From: a virus
Virus record (IMG/VR): IMGVR_UViG_3300032316_000329
Span: 101,115-165,114 of that record
Reading direction: 5' to 3' (one strand)
Length of the DNA stretch: 64,000 bases
Shown here: piece by piece, positions 59,709-64,000 of the stretch
How positions within the stretch are numbered: position 1 is the stretch's first letter
Layout of the letters: every line of letters starts with the position of its first letter
The notes under the pieces: generated by a model
What the model saw: the letters and a program-made list of their open reading frames with translations, nothing else
Databases searched by the model: none
Told to the model about the DNA's origin: nothing
Program-made: the position numbers and the translations under genes

Positions 59709-61367
59709 ATGAAATATACCGCCCCAGTTGAGTCAACTCTATTTCTACTTAAAGACGTTCTAGGTTTTGATAATGAACTAGCCGAGCCGATCTTAACTGA
59801 GGCGGCCAAACTATGTGAAGAAACTATTGCGCCCACTAACCAAATTGGCGATATACAAGGTTGTGAAAGAAGTATATTTGACGATGTTATTGTACCAGCA
59901 GTTTTCCATGAACCATATAAACAGTTTGCCGAAGGAGGATGGATCGGTTTATCGGTACCTGAACAGTATGGTGGACAAGGTCTACCATTTACACTTGCGG
60001 TTGCAGCCAACGAGTTTGTATCCTCGTCTAATATGGCTTGGTCTCTTTTTCCTGGCATTACTCGTGGTGCCATTCAAACACTCTTAGTATCCGCTTCTGA
60101 CGCACAGAAACAACATTTTATTCCTCGTTTGGTTCGTGGTGAATGGACAGGAACAATGTGTTTGACAGAACCGCATTGTGGCACCGACCTCGGCCTATTA
60201 AAGACAAAGGCGATAGATAAAGGTAATGGTTCTTATGAAATTACAGGCCAGAAGATTTATATTTCTGGTGGAGAACATGACCTAACTGATAACATTCTAC
60301 ACCTTGTCCTGGCCCGTATTGAAGGTGACCCAGAAGGTGTAAAGGGTATTAGTCTGTTTGCTGTTCCAAAGGTTCTTGTTGATTTTTCACGCAACAAGGT
60401 ATTCTGCGGTTCCATTGAAAGTAAGATGGGTATTCACGGTTCACCAACTTGTGTTATGAACTTTGATGGTGCTACAGGATTTTTAATTGGCGAACGTTGC
60501 CGTGGCCTCCAGGGCATGTTTATTATGATGAATGAACTAAGACTAGGATGTGCTATCCATGGTCTATCACAATCGGAGTTGAGTTATCAAAATGCTTTAC
60601 AATATGCCAAAGACAGAATCCAGAGTAAGAGTGCCGTCAATCTTAGCGGTCCTAGTGTCCCTATTATTACACATCCTGATATTAGGCGGATGCTTATGGA
60701 TGTTAAGTGTATTAATGAAGCTGCCCGTCTATTAGTATTAGAAGCGGCCATGTTGGTTGATAAGGGAGGTGAAGAAGCGGAAGACCGTCTTGGTCTTATG
60801 ACTCCTGTTCTCAAAGGTGTTGTTACTGATTATGGTGTTGAGAACGCCATTAAGATGCAGCAAGTTTGGGGTGGTCATGGTTATGTTCGTGACAACGGCA
60901 TGGAACAGATTGTCCGTGATGCCCGTATTGCCATGATTTATGAAGGCGCTAATGGTATTCAGGCACTTGATTTGGTTGGTCGTAAGTTGCCAAAGAACAT
61001 GGGCCGTGCTGTTATGCGTTTCTTCAAGGACAGTCAATCATTCTTAACTAGTGCTTATGAGAATGGTATTAATCCTATTGTTCAACCAATGACTGCTTCT
61101 CTTGATGATTTGAAACAAGCAACAGAATGGTTAGCAGCAAATGGTATAAAAAATCCTAATAATGCTGGTGGTGCTTCATACGATTATATGAAGATGTTTG
61201 GTCTTGTGTTGCTTGGACTTGCTCATGTTAAGATTTGTCTTAATACAGATGACAAAGATAGACACAATACGGCCAAGTATTTCATGGATCGTTATGTTCG
61301 TGAAACACATTTTCTATTACAGCGTATTCGTTGTGGTAGTGATACAATGATGAACGCCGATCTATGA
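59709..61367 (+). CDS. Acyl-CoA dehydrogenase
   Basis: 552 residues, full three-domain acyl-CoA dehydrogenase with C-terminal extension; bacterial relatives have about 590. FAD/substrate block TGTMCLTEPHCGTDLGLLKTKA (~residue 143) and KIYISGGEHD follow the family, and IYEGANGIQALDLVGRK (~400-416) holds the catalytic Glu. It closely matches the alphaproteobacterial type. Oxidises acyl-CoA to enoyl-CoA with electrons to ETF. A metabolic gene seldom seen in phages. Own ribosome site AAGGAG but no clear late promoter. The next stop/start overlap suggests co-transcription with small phage genes, so it is fully integrated. Confidence 0.93.
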   Translation: MKYTAPVESTLFLLKDVLGFDNELAEPILTEAAKLCEETIAPTNQIGDIQGCERSIFDDVIVPAVFHEPYKQFAEGGWIGLSVPEQYGGQGLPFTLAVAANEFVSSSNMAWSLFPGITRGAIQTLLVSASDAQKQHFIPRLVRGEWTGTMCLTEPHCGTDLGLLKTKAIDKGNGSYEITGQKIYISGGEHDLTDNILHLVLARIEGDPEGVKGISLFAVPKVLVDFSRNKVFCGSIESKMGIHGSPTCVMNFDGATGFLIGERCRGLQGMFIMMNELRLGCAIHGLSQSELSYQNALQYAKDRIQSKSAVNLSGPSVPIITHPDIRRMLMDVKCINEAARLLVLEAAMLVDKGGEEAEDRLGLMTPVLKGVVTDYGVENAIKMQQVWGGHGYVRDNGMEQIVRDARIAMIYEGANGIQALDLVGRKLPKNMGRAVMRFFKDSQSFLTSAYENGINPIVQPMTASLDDLKQATEWLAANGIKNPNNAGGASYDYMKMFGLVLLGLAHVKICLNTDDKDRHNTAKYFMDRYVRETHFLLQRIRCGSDTMMNADL

Positions 61368-61549
61368 CCTCTATTACTCAGGCAGAATTTAATAAACAAT
61401 TCGCTGAGTATGTAAAAGATAAAGAAGTGAATAGAGATAATCTATTGGAACTTCTAATAGAGTATGAAAAGATATTAAAGGAGCAAGGATTAACCGTTCG
61501 TGCTGGATTCAGTATAGACCAATTGGGAAAAGTAACATATGAAGAGTGA
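61364..61549 (+). CDS. Hypothetical protein
   Basis: 61 residues; ATGA overlap with the dehydrogenase. Helical then a short beta end (LLELLIEYEKILKEQGL). Not recognised. Confidence 0.5.
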   Translation: MTSITQAEFNKQFAEYVKDKEVNRDNLLELLIEYEKILKEQGLTVRAGFSIDQLGKVTYEE

Positions 61550-61790
61550 ATATCCGGAGATTATAGATTCTTTACATAAACTGGCAGATTGGATTGAAAA
61601 AGAAAATCACCTTCAATGTCATTCTGTTCCTCGTAAAGCGGCATATTTGATTGGTGCCCTTGAGGAAGATAATAGACTGATGCGTTTACAATTAAACAAA
61701 CGGAAAACACACCTAATTGATTATGTAAACATGGCCATTGGTTTATTCCGTTTGTTTATTTACAAACTAAAAAAGAGGTTGACAAAATAG
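61539..61790 (+). CDS. Hypothetical protein
   Basis: 83 residues; overlaps the previous by 11 bases. Contains LHKLADWIEKEN and a basic C-terminal helix (LFRLFIYKLKKRLTK) that may attach to membrane. Not recognised. Confidence 0.5.
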   Translation: MKSEYPEIIDSLHKLADWIEKENHLQCHSVPRKAAYLIGALEEDNRLMRLQLNKRKTHLIDYVNMAIGLFRLFIYKLKKRLTK

Positions 61791-61807
61791 TTTCCTTTTG
61801 ATATAAT
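61779..61807 (+). promoter_or_regulatory. Early-type promoter for the HAD phosphatase
   Basis: TTGACA (61779-61784), 17-base spacer, TATAAT (61802-61807), 31 bases before the ATG. Confidence 0.85.
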
Positions 61808-61838
61808 AAGACATAATAGAGAAAGGAAAAAAGAAAAT

Positions 61839-62309
61839 ATGAGCAATGTAAACAAGTTATGGATATTCGACATTGACGGAACTTTATCCGACAATGAACA
61901 CCGTATGCATTATATCATGGAAGAAAATCGTGATTGGGACACTTTCTTTTCATTACAGGATAAAGATGAACCATTTGGTGCTGTAATGGAAATCTTCGAT
62001 ACACTATCGGCCGCAGGCCATAAATGTGTTATCATTACTGCCCGTTGCGAACGTTTCCGTGATGTTACTCTTGAATGGTTGAATAAACACCATGAAGGAA
62101 CGATAAAGTCCAAAGATGTTTACATGCGTCCTTTAAATGACCGTACCGATGATGATAAGATCAAGATTGACATTCTCAACAAAATCTTGTATGATAATCC
62201 ACAGTACCGAGTAATGGGTATCTTTGAGGATCGGCATCGTATCATTGATGCCTACCGTGATGCTGGTTTCTATGTGTTTGAATGTAATCAAACACGGTTG
62301 CCATTTTAA
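61839..62309 (+). CDS. HAD-superfamily phosphatase (PseT 3'-phosphatase-like)
   Basis: 156 residues. Motif I FDIDGTLSD (residues 9-17), motif II VIITARCE (~67-74), Lys region and motif III/IV FEDRHRIIDAYRDAG (~131-145). Matches the C-terminal phosphatase half of T4 polynucleotide kinase, without the kinase half. May repair 3'-phosphate ends of RNA or DNA. Followed by two tRNA genes. Confidence 0.85.
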   Translation: MSNVNKLWIFDIDGTLSDNEHRMHYIMEENRDWDTFFSLQDKDEPFGAVMEIFDTLSAAGHKCVIITARCERFRDVTLEWLNKHHEGTIKSKDVYMRPLNDRTDDDKIKIDILNKILYDNPQYRVMGIFEDRHRIIDAYRDAGFYVFECNQTRLPF

Positions 62310-62314
62310 CATAT

Positions 62315-62390
62315 GCACCCATCGTCTAGCGGTCTAGGACGTTGCCCTTTCACGGCAAAAACACGGGTTCGAGTCCCGTTGGGTGTGCCA
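62315..62390 (+). tRNA. tRNA-Glu(UUC)
   Basis: Acceptor GCACCCA/TGGGTGT with a G-T first pair, discriminator G, encoded CCA. Anticodon stem TTGCC/GGCAA, loop CTTTCAC, anticodon TTC. Reads GAA/GAG; it does not read TAA. Confidence 0.92.
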
Positions 62391-62405
62391 CATTTTTGAT
62401 TTAAT

Positions 62406-62481
62406 CTAGGTGTAGCTCAATAGGTAGAGCATCCGCTTTGGGAGCGGAAGGTTGTTGGTTCAAGTCCATCTACCTAGACCA
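62406..62481 (+). tRNA. tRNA-Pro(UGG)
   Basis: Acceptor CTAGGTG/TACCTAG (C1-G72, last pair wobble), discriminator A, encoded CCA. D-stem GCTC/GAGC, anticodon stem TCCGC/GCGGA, loop TTTGGGA, anticodon TGG. One T-stem mismatch. Confidence 0.9.
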
Positions 62482-62496
62482 ACATAAGGATAGATT

Positions 62497-62979
62497 ATGA
62501 ATAAGTTTGTATCGGCCGCGGCCATCTTTATCACACTAACAACTTCGGCCGCTGCCGATCCGTTATCTGATTTTTTCGATGGTGCCTTTGGCGGGCAACA
62601 ACCACAGCAACAGCAGAAAGTGACAAGAGGTAAGCATGGTAAGGGAACTATTTCAAACGACACTACTGATACTGGGAGCGATTGGTTTGGTCGTGCTTCT
62701 GGTGGGAGTCATATGGTTGCTTCCTTTTATGGCCACGGCGAAAAGTTATCCAGACACACGGCGTCGGGAGCAGTTTTCAATCCAAATGCCCATACATGCG
62801 CCCACAGGTCCTATCCATTTGGCACAGTGCTCCGTGTATGCCATCGAGGTTGTGTAAATGTTACGGTTAATGATAGAGGACCCTTTGTCCGCGGTCGTCA
62901 TCTTGACCTGTCTTACGGTGCTGCTAGGGCTATCGGTATGGGATCGACATCATCGGTAACGGTGGAACGATTAAACTAA
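62497..62979 (+). CDS. RlpA-like secreted protein (double-psi beta-barrel)
   Basis: 160 residues. Signal peptide (~1-20, AAIFITLTTSAAA, cut before DPLS). Gln-rich linker, then a barrel domain with ASFYGHGEKLSRHTASGAVF and TVNDRGPFVRGRHLDLSYGAA, the RlpA core with its catalytic-type Asp. Two Cys pairs in CAHRSYPFGTVLRVCHRGC. RlpA proteins cut denuded peptidoglycan; here it could help cell-wall opening or remodelling. No other endolysin is seen in the window. Confidence 0.8.
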   Translation: MNKFVSAAAIFITLTTSAAADPLSDFFDGAFGGQQPQQQQKVTRGKHGKGTISNDTTDTGSDWFGRASGGSHMVASFYGHGEKLSRHTASGAVFNPNAHTCAHRSYPFGTVLRVCHRGCVNVTVNDRGPFVRGRHLDLSYGAARAIGMGSTSSVTVERLN

Positions 62980-63064
62980 TTTTACTATATAAGGTTAATG
63001 TTGCGTTGCAGCATTTACGAATGTTTCGCTAATTCTAGGAAACATAAAACGAAAGGAAAAGGAA

Positions 63065-63304
63065 ATGAATAAAGTTATTTCCCTAGTATCATTTTTTGCA
63101 TTAGTTTCTCCTTCTTTTGCTGCTGGAGCGGCAGAATATAAGGCAGATGATTATACCTCTTATGGTTATGCAGCCGGTGCTTCTGCTATCTTTGGCACCA
63201 ATTTGAAGGGTGGTCTCCGTGGTTCGCACGTTGCTGCCAATCATCATAAGGAAAACTCCTACTACCCTGGTTATACTGCTATCCCGTCCCAGAAGGACAA
63301 GTAA
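63065..63304 (+). CDS. Secreted hypothetical protein
   Basis: 79 residues. Signal peptide (~1-20, LVSFFALVSPSFA), mature part Tyr/Gly/Ala/His-rich (YTSYGYAAGASAIF, VAANHHKENSYYPGY). Unknown family. Gap 62980-63064 before it holds no clear promoter. Confidence 0.55.
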   Translation: MNKVISLVSFFALVSPSFAAGAAEYKADDYTSYGYAAGASAIFGTNLKGGLRGSHVAANHHKENSYYPGYTAIPSQKDK

Positions 63305-63311
63305 CTAAATA
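63305..63311 (+). promoter_or_regulatory. Putative late promoter (CTAAATA)
   Basis: CTAAATA right after the previous stop, 47 bases before the next ATG. The leader hairpin at 63324-63339 follows the expected +1 closely. Confidence 0.55.
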
Positions 63312-63323
63312 CTCGCAGTCGTG

Positions 63324-63339
63324 TCCTAGCGATCTAGGA
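63324..63339 (+). other. Leader stem-loop of the Gly/Tyr-rich protein transcript
   Basis: TCCTAG (63324-63329), CGAT loop, CTAGGA (63334-63339): six perfect pairs. Confidence 0.5.
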
Positions 63340-63357
63340 TTCTCAAGGAGAAATGAA

Positions 63358-63702
63358 ATGAAAAAGATTATCATTACTTTATCAACGGTTCTAGGTCTTT
63401 CCGCAGCTACTATATTACCAGCAAACGCACAGTTTTGGGGTGGTTATGGTGGTTGGGGTTACGGAGGATATGGATACGGATATGGCGGTTATGGTGCCGC
63501 ACTAGGTATTACCGCCGGCGCTGCCCTACTGGGTGGTGTTATAGGCGGCGCCATGGCCTCGCAGTCATATGGTTACGGTGGTTATTATGCTCCTGGTTAT
63601 TATTATCCACAGCAACCTGTTCGTCGGACTATTCGCAAGAATGTAATTATTAAAAATAGTCCCGGTGCTACAGTTATTGAAGAGGATGATTTTGGTTGGT
63701 AA
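63358..63702 (+). CDS. Secreted Gly/Tyr-rich protein
   Basis: 114 residues. Signal peptide (~1-24, STVLGLSAATILPANA, cleavage before QFWG). Mature part: Gly/Tyr repeats (GGYGYGYGGYG), a glycine-zipper segment (LGITAGAALLGGVIGGAMA) and a basic-acidic end. Could insert in the outer membrane or coat the envelope. Strong AAGGAG site and late promoter. Confidence 0.6.
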   Translation: MKKIIITLSTVLGLSAATILPANAQFWGGYGGWGYGGYGYGYGGYGAALGITAGAALLGGVIGGAMASQSYGYGGYYAPGYYYPQQPVRRTIRKNVIIKNSPGATVIEEDDFGW

Positions 63703-63724
63703 TTCATTAAACGAGGTTCAATGA

Positions 63725-64000
63725 ATGTGTTACTACACAATTACACTAGATCACACTAATTTACAAGAGGGTCATAAACGTGCGATTATGATCCTTGACG
63801 CCAAAAACAATAATGAGGCCACGGCAAAGTTCCTTAATACTTTCGGGCCTCAATATTACAATCAACTTTCGGTAACGGAAGGAATACATATTCCTGAAGG
63901 GTTTGACCGGCTCTTGACAGAACAAGTAAAAAAGTATATAATGAAGGTCAAAAGTAAGGCAGAGGATGCGCCCTCTCCTATGATGTATCAAAATATGATA
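63725..64000 (+). CDS. Hypothetical protein, runs off the window
   Basis: At least 92 codons from ATG 63725 (MCYYTITLDHTNLQEG), open to the end. It resembles small phage proteins with a ferredoxin-like fold, but no family is recognised. Confidence 0.5.
   Translation, partial: MCYYTITLDHTNLQEGHKRAIMILDAKNNNEATAKFLNTFGPQYYNQLSVTEGIHIPEGFDRLLTEQVKKYIMKVKSKAEDAPSPMMYQNMI
63914..63942 (+). promoter_or_regulatory. Early-type promoter pointing out of the window
   Basis: TTGACA (63914-63919), 17-base spacer, TATAAT (63937-63942), inside the last partial gene; it would serve a gene beyond 64000. Confidence 0.65.

Noticed and set aside
59516-60073. 185-residue minus-strand frame opposite the acyl-CoA dehydrogenase
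   Set aside because: Antisense of a well-conserved enzyme; no promoter or ribosome site.
1-64000. CRISPR array, integrase or prophage boundary
   Set aside because: No regularly spaced repeats, integrase or attachment site were seen; gene content is that of a lytic T4-like phage.

Overview
The window is a segment of a T4-like (Straboviridae/Kyanoviridae-type) contractile-tailed phage genome. It is AT-rich and gene-dense; nearly every gene is on the + strand with overlapping stop/start codons. It carries homologues of T4 gp16-gp17-gp18-gp19-gp20-gp67-gp21-gp22-gp23, UvsY, UvsW, gp55, gp47, gp46, gp1, gp45, gp44, gp62, RegA, gp43, UvsX and gp41. The host is probably an alphaproteobacterial methanotroph such as Methylocystis/Methylosinus. 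The reasons are an intact particulate methane monooxygenase subunit C (pmoC), plus an FtsH and an acyl-CoA dehydrogenase that both resemble alphaproteobacterial proteins. Phage-borne pmoC is known from freshwater metagenomes, so the phage type is not unprecedented. The arrangement around pmoC and several companion genes deserve attention.

Layout. Positions 1-17,900 hold the virion module: end of a tail fibre with an S74 chaperone domain, terminase, sheath, tube, portal (with an in-frame TAA), prohead core and protease, scaffold, major capsid, a tail completion-like protein, UvsY and UvsW. Positions 18,000-23,700 hold the late sigma factor gp55, the gp47/gp46 recombination nuclease and a full-length FtsH between them. 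Positions 23,700-30,300 hold small proteins, a DUF4338/DruA-like gene with a GIY-YIG-like partner, and a VWA-metallopeptidase/CobS-like AAA pair. Positions 30,300-37,700 hold a tRNA, a small winged-helix protein, a glycosyltransferase, dNMP kinase, clamp and clamp loader, RegA, dUTPase, a PAAR-like protein and Hsp20. Positions 37,700-44,500 are an eight-gene glycan cluster. Positions 45,100-46,900 are the pmoC unit: late promoter, leader hairpin, pmoC, a 44-aa secreted peptide, a terminator, then a minus-strand GIY-YIG homing endonuclease. Positions 46,900-53,100 are small accessory genes, a second tRNA-Gly and a minus-strand spanin pair. Positions 53,100-59,200 hold DNA polymerase, UvsX and primase-helicase. 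Positions 59,300-64,000 hold three tRNAs, an acyl-CoA dehydrogenase, a HAD phosphatase, an RlpA-like protein and secreted Gly/Tyr-rich peptides.

Regulation visible in the sequence. Early-type promoters are near-perfect TTGACA-17-TATAAT. A second signal, CTAAATA (or AATAAATA), sits 20-60 bases before gp18, gp19, gp20, gp21, gp22, the post-gp23 gene, ftsH, pmoC, the homing endonuclease (minus strand) and others; it is best read as the gp55-dependent late promoter. Several of these late transcripts would start directly with a stem-loop.

Working idea: pmoC and ftsH are both under late promoters. The phage may therefore sustain methane oxidation during infection by supplying a fresh copper-bearing subunit while a membrane protease clears damaged ones, as cyanophages do with photosystem II proteins. 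This is inference. Five tRNAs (Gly-UCC twice, Arg-UCU, Glu-UUC, Pro-UGG) read A-ending codons that suit the AT-rich phage rather than a GC-rich host.
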